From: an uncultured Bacteroidota bacterium
GTDB taxonomy: Bacteria; Bacteroidota; Rhodothermia; Rhodothermales; Salinibacteraceae
Assembly (NCBI GenBank): GCA_913056185.1
Contig: CAJXLV010000011.1
Span: forward strand, 1-64,000
Reading direction: 5' to 3'
Length of the DNA: 64,000 bases
Positions 30,527 to 40,196 of this stretch are shown one piece after another. The stretch's first letter is position 1; the number at the start of each line of letters is the position of its first letter. The notes below the pieces were generated by a model. It was not told the DNA's origin, searched no databases, and saw only the letters and a program-made list of their open reading frames with translations. A program made the position numbers and the translations under genes.

Positions 30527-31885
30527 TCATCCTGAGGGAGCAGGTCGCACAGACGTCGTTTCCCCGATCCAGGAGTAGCAGCCGTAATCGATGGTGAAAG
30601 TCCCGCCCCGCTCCCAGTCCTCGCGGTAAAAGATGTCCTCTTTTGTGGGAAACACCTTGCGATAAGTGTTGATTTTGCTATCGGCGACGGAGGAGAGAGA
30701 AGGGGCGACGTCGCGAGCCTTGCGGTATTTGTCCACGGCGGCCCAGTACACCGCCTTGTCTTTGCGTCGCATTTCGCCGCCGCTGCAGGCATTGACGGCC
30801 CGGGCGTACAAGTCCCCGATGGCAATGTACGCTCGCCCAAAGTCGCTTTGCATATCGATGGCAGTGCGGAAGGCGGCCCGCGCTTCTGCCAAGTTTCCTG
30901 CTTTCTGCAGGGCGGTGCCCCGGTTGAAATGATCCTCGGGCTGGAGCGTAGCGCCCTGATCGGCGGCGCGCTGGTAGGCTGTCAGCGCCGCCTCCGGACG
31001 TCCATTTTCGAGACGCATCGTCCCGATCTCCAAAATGGTTTCCGGAGCCGGCCCCATGTCCATCAGGCGCTTGCCAAGGGCAGAGGCCTTGTCCACATTG
31101 CCCTGGTCGTTGTACGCATCGAAGAGGGTAGTGAGGAGCCGCGTGCTGTCGGGATATTGCTCCACCTGGGCCTCCAGGTAGCGGACCTGCTCCTGCGGGT
31201 TCTTCCGAAAGATTTGTTTCCGCACCGACCCAATCATTTCAGTCACTTCCGCGTCGCTGCGTTTTTCTTCCACAGCATTGGCGAACGACAGCGCGTCCTG
31301 AAGCGCATTCTCCTCAAGGTACGCCGTCATCACCTGCCGAATGTAGTAGGGGTCCAGCTCCGCCGGGGCAAGCTCGAAGGCTTTTTCGTAGTGCGTTTCC
31401 GGGGCGGCGGCCAGGCCCTCAAGGTCGGGCGTAGAGAGAGCGTCTTGGTGCTGCTCCAGGAAGCGACCTTTGCGGCGCTGCCACTTGTAAGGCTCGTACT
31501 CCAGCCCCAGTTGGTCGAGCGTATCGGGGGCGGCGGCGAGATAGGTGGCGGCCGTATCGAGGTAGGCAGTCTTTGCGGGCATCTTCTCGGCCTGATCCGC
31601 GAGGCCGACGTACAGGTTCACCGCCCGTCGGTAGTTGTCGTCGTCCCCATCGGGGGTGCCGGGGGCGTTTTTAAGAATCCAGAGCAGATCGCTCCGGGCG
31701 TTCTTGAAGTCGTCGTTCTTGTAATTCTCGTAGTACAGGCTGTAGTGCATCAGCTTTTCGCGGCGCGTGGGCTCGCTGCTGTCTTGGGCCGCGGCCGCAG
31801 AGACCGAGAGCACGAGCAAGACCAGGCTGAGGCACAGCCCCCCAACGGAGGACCAGGAGCGGAGGGGGAGGGCGGCAAGGGGCAT
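30527..31885 (-). CDS. Exported TPR-repeat protein
   Basis: Signal peptide ending 'SVSAAAAQ'; TPR units ('PEDHFNRGTALQKAGNLAEARAAFRTAIDMQSDFGRAYIAIGDLYARA'). Confidence 0.85.
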   Translation of the reverse strand: MPLAALPLRSWSSVGGLCLSLVLLVLSVSAAAAQDSSEPTRREKLMHYSLYYENYKNDDFKNARSDLLWILKNAPGTPDGDDDNYRRAVNLYVGLADQAEKMPAKTAYLDTAATYLAAAPDTLDQLGLEYEPYKWQRRKGRFLEQHQDALSTPDLEGLAAAPETHYEKAFELAPAELDPYYIRQVMTAYLEENALQDALSFANAVEEKRSDAEVTEMIGSVRKQIFRKNPQEQVRYLEAQVEQYPDSTRLLTTLFDAYNDQGNVDKASALGKRLMDMGPAPETILEIGTMRLENGRPEAALTAYQRAADQGATLQPEDHFNRGTALQKAGNLAEARAAFRTAIDMQSDFGRAYIAIGDLYARAVNACSGGEMRRKDKAVYWAAVDKYRKARDVAPSLSSVADSKINTYRKVFPTKEDIFYREDWERGGTFTIDYGCYSWIGETTSVRPAPSG

Positions 31886-32042
31886 ATCGGGAAAACGAAT
31901 CTGTCCGGAATTTTGAACAGGCTACGGCTTTAGACTGGACGCCTGGCACGGGGTTTCGGGCGCGATGTCCGAGGCCTGTCGGGAGCCTGTTAAGGAATAC
32001 TGGGGCCGTACGCCGTCGGTTTGGCGGCGTGGCCATGGGGGG

Positions 32043-33389
32043 CTATCGCAGCTTGCGCCGCTGAAACCACCGTTCGCCGAAGTTTATGTGAAGGGAGACG
32101 CCGTAGAACGTATCCCGGACGAGGGTGTCCGAGGTCTGACCACGCGTCCCTGCGGTGAGGTTAAAATCAATTCGCGTGCCAGATAGCGAGGTGGGTAGAC
32201 TGACGCCGCCAGTGGCCGCGAATTCATAGAGGGACGTTTCGGAATCGGGGCGGACGTACATGCGCTCGGCGTAGGCCCCGAGGCGGTAGGCGACCTGTGC
32301 GAAGTAGCCGGCCAAGTTGTCGGTTCCCGCGGGCACGACCTCGGCACCGCCGGAGAGGCGCCAGCGATCGGCGAGGGTGCTGGTGCCCCCGACGGGGAAA
32401 CGGGCGGGGGTTGTGGGGGAGGAGCCCTCCGAGGAAAAGCTGGTGGAGAAGGTGCTCCAGGGCTCAAACAGACCGTCCATCACAAATGTCCAGCGCTCAT
32501 TGGGCTGGTAGGCCGCCCCCAGGCGCGCGGTCCAGGGCAGCGTCACGTCCCCGCGTTGCACCGAAAGGGTATCCCGCGCGAGGTCTTCGTCGAGCGTGCG
32601 GTACCGTTCGCCGGAGAGGAAAGCAGGCATGGTGACCGATGCACCGAGGGAAAGTGCATCGTCGGCGGAGAGGACGTCGGCGAGGGCAAGATGGGCACCG
32701 ACCGTGCCAGTGAGCCCCGATAGCTGCACGCCGTCGGACACAACCACGTCGCGCAGCGCCTGCGTGTTGGGCCATTCCGTGCGACGGCGGCTTTCTATGA
32801 CGCCGAAGAGAAGATCGGCAGAAGCACCGATGCGAAGGCGGTCGTTTACGCGATAGCCGAGCCCGCCACGGAGGCGCTGCAGCCCCCCGGAGCCGGAAAA
32901 GATGCGCTCGTAGCGCGCTTGTCCCACTTGCCCGCTGGCCGGAACGTCCGTGGAATCGGTGGTCGTCAGCTTATAGTTGGACCGTGAGTAGGGCTGAAAG
33001 GAGAGCCCCAGGCCGAGCGTGCGTTCATTGAGAGGAAAGTTGAACTGGAGGGCCTGCACCGTGCCGGAGGTGAGACGGCCAGAGTTGCCGCGGTTGTCTT
33101 CGGCGCGCACGGCTCGCATCCCCACGCTTCCGGAGAGCCGCGTAAAGACTTGATCGCTCCAGAGGGCGGGGTTGGCGTCGGGGTTGTAGTTGAGGGAGCG
33201 CAGGCCGTAGGCACCGCCGCCGAGCGCTTGGCTCTGTGACGAGGAGAAGCCGGACAGGCTCCCGAGCCCGAAGCGGGAGTAGATGGTGCCTTCGCCGTTG
33301 GATTGGCCGTGGGCCGTGGGGGCTGCGGCCAGCAGAGCAACCGCCACAAGCAGTACTCGCACCGGGAGCGGGGGGAGGGAGACGCGCAT
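32043..33389 (-). CDS. Bacteroidota-type outer membrane beta-barrel protein
   Basis: Signal peptide 'VLLVAVALLAAAPTAHGQ', then 'IYSRFGLGSLSGFSSSQSQALGGGAYGLRSLNYNPDANPALWS' and many beta-strands. Confidence 0.78.
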   Translation of the reverse strand: MRVSLPPLPVRVLLVAVALLAAAPTAHGQSNGEGTIYSRFGLGSLSGFSSSQSQALGGGAYGLRSLNYNPDANPALWSDQVFTRLSGSVGMRAVRAEDNRGNSGRLTSGTVQALQFNFPLNERTLGLGLSFQPYSRSNYKLTTTDSTDVPASGQVGQARYERIFSGSGGLQRLRGGLGYRVNDRLRIGASADLLFGVIESRRRTEWPNTQALRDVVVSDGVQLSGLTGTVGAHLALADVLSADDALSLGASVTMPAFLSGERYRTLDEDLARDTLSVQRGDVTLPWTARLGAAYQPNERWTFVMDGLFEPWSTFSTSFSSEGSSPTTPARFPVGGTSTLADRWRLSGGAEVVPAGTDNLAGYFAQVAYRLGAYAERMYVRPDSETSLYEFAATGGVSLPTSLSGTRIDFNLTAGTRGQTSDTLVRDTFYGVSLHINFGERWFQRRKLR

Positions 33390-33441
33390 CGCACCGTCGC
33401 ACATCGGAAGAAGGGAGAGCCGAGAGGGGGCGGGCATCGGG

Positions 33442-34860
33442 CTAAAGCGGCGTTACGGTAAGAGTGGCACGGGGCGGGCCGGGGGCGCCGTCGGCGGTGC
33501 GGTCGGGGACGAGAACGGGCACAGTGGTAGGGAGGCCGGGCTGGAGCGTGGTGCCACTGCCGGCGTCGGGGGAGGAGCGGTCGGCAATGAACACCCGAAA
33601 CGTAGTGAACAGGGAGGAGTCCCCGGCGCGGATGCGCTGGAACGATCGCTCAAAAAGGGACAGGGCGTACTCGTTGCCGACCAGGGCAGCTCCGGGGGCG
33701 GCAGTGGACACAAGAGGCAAAGCACAGGTCTCATCGTCGGAGGCCAGGCCCAGGACGCCAAAAATGCTCGAGCAGGTCGGCGTGTTGGCGTCAGGGCGCC
33801 GGGTAGCAAGGACCCGGTATCCGTTGGGGAGTGGCCGGGAGAAGTCGGGGTTTGTGGTGCGATCGTTCATCGCCACGGTATCTACGGGCACCTGAATTTC
33901 GGCACGGCTCGTGGTGGCGGTCGTGGGCAGACTGTCGAGGCGCGGGCGTTGGCCTGCGGGCGTATCGGTGATCTTGCTCCGGATGTCAGCGCTGCCGTAG
34001 ACCCACTCCAGTGCCAGGCCCACGCCCGCGCCGCCCTGCAAGAGCGTGTGTCCGTCCGGGGCAGGGGCCGCCGTGTGTTGCTCAATGTGGGTGGCCGACT
34101 TCAGAGCCGCGTAGTCGGCCGTGAGGGTGTCGGCGTAGGTGAGGCGAAGCGCGGAGTTCAGCGACGAGAACCCGACAACCGCCTCGCTATTGGGCGCCAC
34201 GATCTTGAACCCGGGAAAGTTCTCTTCAAACGACTCGCCATTGTTGCTCGTATTTTGTAGGACAGACAGGTTGTCTGCAACCCAGTCTGGTCGCAACTGA
34301 ATGGTGACCAGCGAGTCGGTGGGGCTGATCTGTGCGGTGTCCACCGAGGCCGGCATGCCCATGTCCGCGGGAAAGGACGCATCGGCCCGCGCAGAGTCCA
34401 TGACTGCTTCCTCTGAGAGGTCGTACACCTCCACCGCGATGGGGGCGTCGCTCACGCCGTGAAGGTAGGTGACGGGGAGCCGCAGCTCGGCGGTGAGGGA
34501 GTCGGCGACAGCCGTCGCGATCTCGTCCGGAAGGCTGCTTCGGCCCGCCACATCCAGGTAGCCGTGTGCCTCGACGTGCAGGGCGGGGGTCGTGATGGGG
34601 TCTTCCACGGCGCCTACCAGAAACCGCCAGTTGCTGCGGGCGGGGGATTCGCGATTGTTATCGCCGGTGAGCGGGACTTCGCGGGTGGTATCGAGGTGTG
34701 CGGGAGGAACGTCTACCGTTTGCGGCTCGCCGCCCCCGAGGGAGTCTGCCTCAGGCCCCACCCCCAGGCCCACGTCCGACGAGTCGCTGCAGGCAGAGAG
34801 GGAGAACAACGCAGCGCCCCCAACGAGGACGGCACAGAGCCAGGAGAGCCTCATGGACAT
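33442..34860 (-). CDS. DUF4270-like lipoprotein
   Basis: Lipobox 'ALFSLSACSDSSDVGLGVGP'; large secreted beta-rich protein next to a GT5-domain gene, a neighbourhood I recall for DUF4270 in Bacteroidota. Confidence 0.6.
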   Translation of the reverse strand: MSMRLSWLCAVLVGGAALFSLSACSDSSDVGLGVGPEADSLGGGEPQTVDVPPAHLDTTREVPLTGDNNRESPARSNWRFLVGAVEDPITTPALHVEAHGYLDVAGRSSLPDEIATAVADSLTAELRLPVTYLHGVSDAPIAVEVYDLSEEAVMDSARADASFPADMGMPASVDTAQISPTDSLVTIQLRPDWVADNLSVLQNTSNNGESFEENFPGFKIVAPNSEAVVGFSSLNSALRLTYADTLTADYAALKSATHIEQHTAAPAPDGHTLLQGGAGVGLALEWVYGSADIRSKITDTPAGQRPRLDSLPTTATTSRAEIQVPVDTVAMNDRTTNPDFSRPLPNGYRVLATRRPDANTPTCSSIFGVLGLASDDETCALPLVSTAAPGAALVGNEYALSLFERSFQRIRAGDSSLFTTFRVFIADRSSPDAGSGTTLQPGLPTTVPVLVPDRTADGAPGPPRATLTVTPL

Positions 34861-34973
34861 TGGCAATGCAAGCGGCGAGTGGTGAAGCGACGAGTGGTGA
34901 ACGGGCAGGTACAACGGACGAGCAGGCACGTGGCCGGAACCGCATGACAGAGGGGCACACACTCCGTGTCCCC

Positions 34974-35015
34974 GTCTCTGTACTCCAGTCTCTGTACTCC
35001 AGTCTCTGCGCCCCA
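34974..35015. repeat. Three tandem 14-bp units (GTCTCTGTACTCCA)
   Basis: Two exact copies and one diverged copy (GTCTCTGCGCCCCA) between the lipoprotein and GT5 genes. Confidence 0.9.
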
Positions 35016-35107
35016 GCGCACTGGTAGGGCTCACGCTGAAGCAAATGTTTGTCAATCAGTCCGGTGAAAGCCGCCTGGAAGCCGGGTGTTTCAAAAGAGG
35101 GGGCCGC

Positions 35108-35872
35108 CTACGCAGGGACTTCACCGAGCATTTGCTCATAGAGCGTGACCGCCTGATCGGTTCGTGTCTCGTGATCTTCGCCGAAGGTAGCTGCCTCAGG
35201 GGCGGAGTGCCCGGGAGGGAAGAGGACGGCATCAGCGAACTGATGCCCCACGTCCATGAGCGTACCGCCGGTATGCCCATCGAGCGGCAGGCCTACGCGC
35301 TCGGCAAACGGAGCGCCGATGGTCGTGCCCGGCATGGTGAGGCCCGGCGTAAAGACAGCCTGGGCATCGGCGAACAGGTCGTCGTCGGCGTAGGTCGTGG
35401 CCAGGAGCGAGGGAAGCAAGCCGCCGATCCATCCAAACGCGTGGATCAGGTCCGGCCCCCACCGGAGCTTGCGAAGGGTTTCCATCACGGCGCCATTAAA
35501 GAAAAACGCCCGCTCTGCGTTGTTCGCGTGCGCCTCTCCATCGTCGTTCGTTCCGGTTGGGCCGTCGGCAAAAAAGTGCTCGTGGTCCATGAAGTACACC
35601 TGCAACTGCACATCGGGGACGGAGGCAACCTTGACGGAGACCGTTTCCGTGTCTGCGCCCATGGGGACGCTGGTGTCGGAGAGGCGGATGACCTCGTGAA
35701 GGTTGTGTCTGCGCTCGTTGATGGCGTCGTAGCAGGGCATCATAATGCGAACCTCAAAGTCGCCCGCGTCTTGAACGTGCTCCGGAAGAGAGCGGGTAAG
35801 TGCGGCGAGGGCCGAGGACTGGGTGAACGGTTCCAGGGCACCGGCAACGTAGAGGAGACGGTTGGAGGGCAT
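35108..35872 (-). CDS. Short 'glycogen/starch synthase' GT5 N-terminal (catalytic-domain-like) protein
   Basis: 'MPSNRLLYVAGALEPFTQSSALAALTRSLPEHVQDAGDFEVRIMMPCYDAINERRHNLHEVIRLSDTSV...FFFNGAVMETLRKLRWGPDLIHAFGWIGGLLPSLL' matches the GT5 N-terminal domain; only 254 aa, no GT-B C-terminal domain. Confidence 0.78.
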   Translation of the reverse strand: MPSNRLLYVAGALEPFTQSSALAALTRSLPEHVQDAGDFEVRIMMPCYDAINERRHNLHEVIRLSDTSVPMGADTETVSVKVASVPDVQLQVYFMDHEHFFADGPTGTNDDGEAHANNAERAFFFNGAVMETLRKLRWGPDLIHAFGWIGGLLPSLLATTYADDDLFADAQAVFTPGLTMPGTTIGAPFAERVGLPLDGHTGGTLMDVGHQFADAVLFPPGHSAPEAATFGEDHETRTDQAVTLYEQMLGEVPA

Positions 35873-36204
35873 GAGACAGAGGGGACTGGTGAGGGACGGG
35901 GGTGGGGACGATGATCCGGGGGCTGTGGGGAGCCCTGGAGGTTTCGGCCCGGTCGTGCGAGGTCCTCATCGGGGGATGAGGAGACGCATCTTTGGGCCGG
36001 GGGGGTCGAGCTGGGTAGGCTTGAGCGCGCAAATGGCGTGTGCGCATGTGGGGCTGCGCCCAACGCAAGGAACTCCGACACGTGAAACGCAGCACCCTGG
36101 AGGATGGGGGCTGGGGGGCTGGGCGCCGGAGAATGTTGTGGTGGGGCGTGGGTGGGAAGAGGCTAACGTGCCTCCAGGCGGACGCTTGTAAGTATCTCCA
36201 AAAT

Positions 36205-36233
36205 ATTTTACCAGTAATTGCCCCCGAAGTCAA
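36205..36233 (-). promoter_or_regulatory. Sigma70-like promoter upstream of the GT5-domain gene
   Basis: Minus strand reads TTGACT-N17-TAAAAT. Confidence 0.55.
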
Positions 36234-36317
36234 TAAATTCGCACGCCGTTTGGGCTGCGTCTACAAAAACTGCACAAACTTGACATGCACGCATCCCCGC
36301 CGTGGACGGGGGAGCGC

Positions 36318-37520
36318 TCAGTCCGAATTAGCGGGCGGCAGGCTGAGGCTTCCCAGCCGCGCCTGGCCCGACGCGCCAGTGACGGCAGGAAGATTGGTGG
36401 GGGTTCCGTTCACCAGCGCGTGGGCGAGGAGGGCAAAGCAAAGCGCCTCCTTCGCGTCCGGAGAGATGCCGTAGTCGGTGGTGGTACGGACGGGGATGGG
36501 GGCGAACGCGTCGCGCAGCATTTGCATGAGGGTGTCGTTGTGCACGCCGCCGCCGCTTGCAATGAGGACGTCGATGGGGCGATGGGCGCGGACGTGCTGA
36601 GCGTAGGCCTGGTAGACCGAAGCCGCGGTAAGAAGCGTAGCGGTGGCCATTATATCGTCGGCTTCCAAGGCGCGAGCGTCAGCGGCGCCCAGGAGGCGGT
36701 CCGCGTACGCTGCTCCGAAGTCGCCGCGGCCGGTGGATTTGGGAGGAGAGCGCTGGAAGTAGGCGTCGGTGAGCAGGTCCGCGAGGAGGGCGTGGTGGGG
36801 AGTGCCGGCGCGGGCGTGGCGGCCACTGGGGTCGTACGGTGCGTCGTAGAGGCGGGAGGCGAGTGCATCGATCACCATGTTGCCCGGGCCAGTATCGAAT
36901 GCCTGGACGGCATCGAGGGAGCCGCCGGCAGGGAGCAGGGTGAGGTTGGCAATGCCGCCCAGGTTGAGCAGGGCGCGGTGCTCGTCCGGGTCCGAAAAGG
37001 CAACAACGTCGAAGTACGGGACGAGCGGAGCCCCCTGTCCGCCCAGGGCAAGGTCGGCGGCCCGAAAGTTGCCCACCACCGGCACGCCCAGGCGCGCCGC
37101 GAGGGCGGAGGGGGCGCCAAGTTGTAGCGTCGACCGCACCGGCATTCCGGCACAGGCGGCCGGTTCGGGGCGGTGGCACATGGTTTGGCCGTGGGCGCCC
37201 ACCAGGTCCAGCGCGGTGCGCGACCGATCAGCTTCCGCCAGGACCTGATCGGTGGCGGTCGCATAGGCCTCGGCCAGCCGAGCGTCGAGGCGTGTAAGGG
37301 CCTCTACCGATGAGTCGGCGGCGGTTGTGTTGGCCCGGACCAGTGACCGCAGCGCATCGGGGTACGGCACGTGCACGAAGGCCTCTTGCTCCATGGTGAC
37401 GGAGGTGCCCCGGCCGGAGAGCTCCACGAGCGCGGCGTCGACGCCGTCGAGCGACGTGCCCGACATGAGGCCGACGACCCGGCGTGGGGAGGGCAGATGA
37501 AGGGCTGAGGAAAGGTCCAT
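36318..37520 (-). CDS. anmK: Anhydro-N-acetylmuramic acid kinase
   Basis: 'RVVGLMSGTSLDGVDAALVELSG', 'VGAHGQTMCHRP', 'LLNLGGIANLTLLP', 'AFDTGPGNMVIDAL'; start MDLSSALHL. Confidence 0.94.
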   Translation of the reverse strand: MDLSSALHLPSPRRVVGLMSGTSLDGVDAALVELSGRGTSVTMEQEAFVHVPYPDALRSLVRANTTAADSSVEALTRLDARLAEAYATATDQVLAEADRSRTALDLVGAHGQTMCHRPEPAACAGMPVRSTLQLGAPSALAARLGVPVVGNFRAADLALGGQGAPLVPYFDVVAFSDPDEHRALLNLGGIANLTLLPAGGSLDAVQAFDTGPGNMVIDALASRLYDAPYDPSGRHARAGTPHHALLADLLTDAYFQRSPPKSTGRGDFGAAYADRLLGAADARALEADDIMATATLLTAASVYQAYAQHVRAHRPIDVLIASGGGVHNDTLMQMLRDAFAPIPVRTTTDYGISPDAKEALCFALLAHALVNGTPTNLPAVTGASGQARLGSLSLPPANSD

Positions 37521-37647
37521 ACGGATAAGCGGCGGCTCGGAGGGACGGCAAACGGCGGACGGACAGCAACGACGGCCGGGGGCTCGTCCCCCGAACGATT
37601 CAGGCTCGTGCGTCCGCCCTTGCAAAGCAGACGCCGCGGCCCGGGCA

Positions 37648-38466
37648 TCACGGCGAAACCGAATCGCTGGGGGGAGAGTCACCGGACGGGTCAGCTTTGT
37701 CACGCATCGCAGTCGCCTTGTCCCGAAATTCCGCGGCGCGCTCCGGGTTCTGTTCCGCCAGCTGCTCGTAGATGCGGGCGGCTTTGGGGTAGTCGTGCTG
37801 CCCGGCATGGATGCGGGCCAGGGTTTCGGACACCACCTCGTCCGTATCGTCGGGCGGAGGCGTAGGCGGAGCTGTAGGCGGCTCGGTGCGGGACTGGTCG
37901 GGGGCCTCCGGCTCCGGGTCGATGCGCGCCGACTGCAGCTGGTGGATGAGATGGTCCAGGTCGTCGGTATCGTCGTCCGTGAGACGCTCCACCTGCTCTT
38001 CGGGCGTTGGGGAGGGGGCGTCCGGGGCGGGAGTGCCAGCGAGTCCGGGGCGGGCCCCACCCTGGCGGGCTTCGTGGTCGGCCTGGCGCCGGAGGGCCGC
38101 CAAGTCATCGTCGTCCGTTGTGGCATCGGGCCCGGCGTCCAGCGCGGGCAGGTTGGGAGACAGGCGGGGCGGCTGGGCTGGCGGCGCCGCGTCGTGCCCA
38201 GCTTCCTCGCGCCCGTTGAGGTGCCGGAGCACGCGCTGCTTGCCGGCAGCCGCCAGCGGGCTGTTGGGCAGCAGCACCTGGGCATGCGTCCACGAGGCGA
38301 GGGCGGCGTCCCAGCGCCGCTGCGCCTCGTACGCGTACGCCAGCAACACGTGTGCCCCCAGGTGCATCGGCAGGGCCTCTACCTTGTGTTCCAGTGCCTC
38401 CACAGCCGCATCGAGGTTTTTGGCTTCCAGGTGGGAGAGGGGAGACGTGAGGTCGGGAAGAGACAT
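37648..38466 (-). CDS. TPR-containing hypothetical protein
   Basis: 'LSHLEAKNLDAAVEALEHKVEALPMHLGAHVLLAYAYEAQRRWDAALASWTHAQVLLPNSPLA' and C-terminal 'ARIHAGQHDYPKAARIYEQLAEQNPERAAEFRDKA'. Confidence 0.7.
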   Translation of the reverse strand: MSLPDLTSPLSHLEAKNLDAAVEALEHKVEALPMHLGAHVLLAYAYEAQRRWDAALASWTHAQVLLPNSPLAAAGKQRVLRHLNGREEAGHDAAPPAQPPRLSPNLPALDAGPDATTDDDDLAALRRQADHEARQGGARPGLAGTPAPDAPSPTPEEQVERLTDDDTDDLDHLIHQLQSARIDPEPEAPDQSRTEPPTAPPTPPPDDTDEVVSETLARIHAGQHDYPKAARIYEQLAEQNPERAAEFRDKATAMRDKADPSGDSPPSDSVSP

Positions 38467-38583
38467 GATGAGGGGGCGAAGGCAACGGAGGAAACAGTAG
38501 GTGCCGACACGGAGCGTTCCCTACGAACGGGCTGCGGCTTTGTTACCGGGCGAGAGTGCGCGACTCCGGAGGGGGAGGAGGGG

Positions 38584-40107
38584 CTACGACGAGGCGGGGG
38601 CAGCCACAGGGCGCTGGCGCTGGGCGGTGTGTCCCTGGCGCAGGCTGGAAATGGTGACGAGGGCAAACCCGAGGGCAAACAGGGCCTGGAACGGCACCGC
38701 GGCCCATTCCCCAAGGGCGAGAGTGATCCCGAGTCCGACGGTCGAGTACACCGCCAGGGCGAGCTCGCCCCACACGACCCGGGGCACCTCGGCGATGGCG
38801 TATCGGCTCTCCCACCAGCTGTCGCCCGAGGTGGCGCCGTACTTGGGCGTGCGGATGAAGGCGGTGTCCGTGCCGCGCACGGCCTGCCAGAAGGCGCTGG
38901 TGTTGCTGAGCGACAGGCCCATGGTGCCAGCCATGAAGGCGGGAAAGAGGCGGAAGCGGCGCAGCCAGTCGGGGTACAGTGCGCGCTGGGCAAACAGCTG
39001 TGCAAGAACGAACCCGGCGAAGCCGAAGAGGCCGAACCCCATGATGGCAAAATACAGCTCCCCGGGCCCGTGCCCCAGTCCTTTCAGCAGCAGCAGGGGC
39101 GCATGCGTGAGGGCGGCCAGCAGAATAAACGGAAACGCGAAATGGGCCGTCAGGTGGAAGGTCCCTTCCAGCTTCACACGCAGAGGCTGGCCCGAGCGCC
39201 AGAGGCGGCCGGTAAGCTTGAGGGCGGTTTCCACCCCGCCCTTCGCCCACCGGAATTGCTGCGAGCGCAGCGCGTTCATGTCGGGCGGGAGTTCGGCCGG
39301 CGCCTCCACGGTCGGCACGTACTGAAAGTCCCAGTCGCGCAGCTGGGCCCGGTAGCTGAGGTCGAGGTCTTCGGTGAGCGTGTCGTGCTCCCACCCCCCC
39401 GCGTCCTCGATGCAGGCGCGGCGCCAGACGCCCGCCGTGCCGTTAAAGTTGATAAAGCAGCCCGCCAGTTCGCGCACGCGCTGCTCGATGGCAAAGTGCG
39501 CGTCGAGCCCAAACGCCTGCACCTTTGTCAGCAGCGAGTCGTCGCGGTTGAGGTGGCCCCAGCGGGCCTGCACCAGGCCCAGGTTGTCGTTGCCAAAAAA
39601 GCGGGGCACCATGCGCCGCAAAAAATCAGCGTTGGGCACAAAGTCCGCGTCGAAAATTGCCACGAGCTCCCCCCGGGCCAGCCGCAGTCCGTTGGCGAGG
39701 GCGCCAGCCTTGTAGCCGGTGCGGTCGGTGCGGTGCACATGGGTAATGTCGACGCCGCGGTCCTGCCAGTGCGCCACCCGCCGCGCCACCCGCTCGGCCG
39801 TGGCGTCGGTCGAGTCGTCGAGGACCTGAATCTCGAGCCGGTCCTGCGGGTAGTCGAGGGCCACACACGCGTCGATAAGGCGGCGGGCCACCTCGGCCTC
39901 GTTGTAGAGGGGCAGCTGCACCGTCACGGTTGGCCACGAGTCGTCGGGCACCGGCAGGTCGTCCGGGTCCGGCACCGGGCCGTCGCGCAGCGTGTCGGTG
40001 TTGGCGTGGACGAGGGAGAGCCACAGCAGGTTGCCGCCGTACGCGGTGAGCACCACGATGGCCACGGCGTAGAGGGCCGGGATGAGAATTTCGAGCGCCG
40101 CAAGCAT
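38584..40107 (-). CDS. Family 2 glycosyltransferase (cellulose synthase-like/CslA-type membrane GT)
   Basis: 'VTVQLPLYNEAEVARRLIDACVALDYPQDRLEIQVLDDSTDAT', 'VAIFDADFVPNADFLRRMVP', 'TLTEDLDLSYRAQLRDW', 'QQFRWAKG' (QxxRW). Confidence 0.9.
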   Translation of the reverse strand: MLAALEILIPALYAVAIVVLTAYGGNLLWLSLVHANTDTLRDGPVPDPDDLPVPDDSWPTVTVQLPLYNEAEVARRLIDACVALDYPQDRLEIQVLDDSTDATAERVARRVAHWQDRGVDITHVHRTDRTGYKAGALANGLRLARGELVAIFDADFVPNADFLRRMVPRFFGNDNLGLVQARWGHLNRDDSLLTKVQAFGLDAHFAIEQRVRELAGCFINFNGTAGVWRRACIEDAGGWEHDTLTEDLDLSYRAQLRDWDFQYVPTVEAPAELPPDMNALRSQQFRWAKGGVETALKLTGRLWRSGQPLRVKLEGTFHLTAHFAFPFILLAALTHAPLLLLKGLGHGPGELYFAIMGFGLFGFAGFVLAQLFAQRALYPDWLRRFRLFPAFMAGTMGLSLSNTSAFWQAVRGTDTAFIRTPKYGATSGDSWWESRYAIAEVPRVVWGELALAVYSTVGLGITLALGEWAAVPFQALFALGFALVTISSLRQGHTAQRQRPVAAPASS

Positions 40108-40196
40108 CAGTGTTGACCGTTGGAGCGTGGAGGGGGAAACGTTGGGCGTTGGCAAAGGGAGGAGGCGCCTCGCTCCTGCCCTGCGCCCGTGCCCGG

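Noticed and set aside
37795-40116. 773-aa plus-strand ORF
   Set aside because: Antisense to the TPR and GT2 genes, which have clear family motifs.
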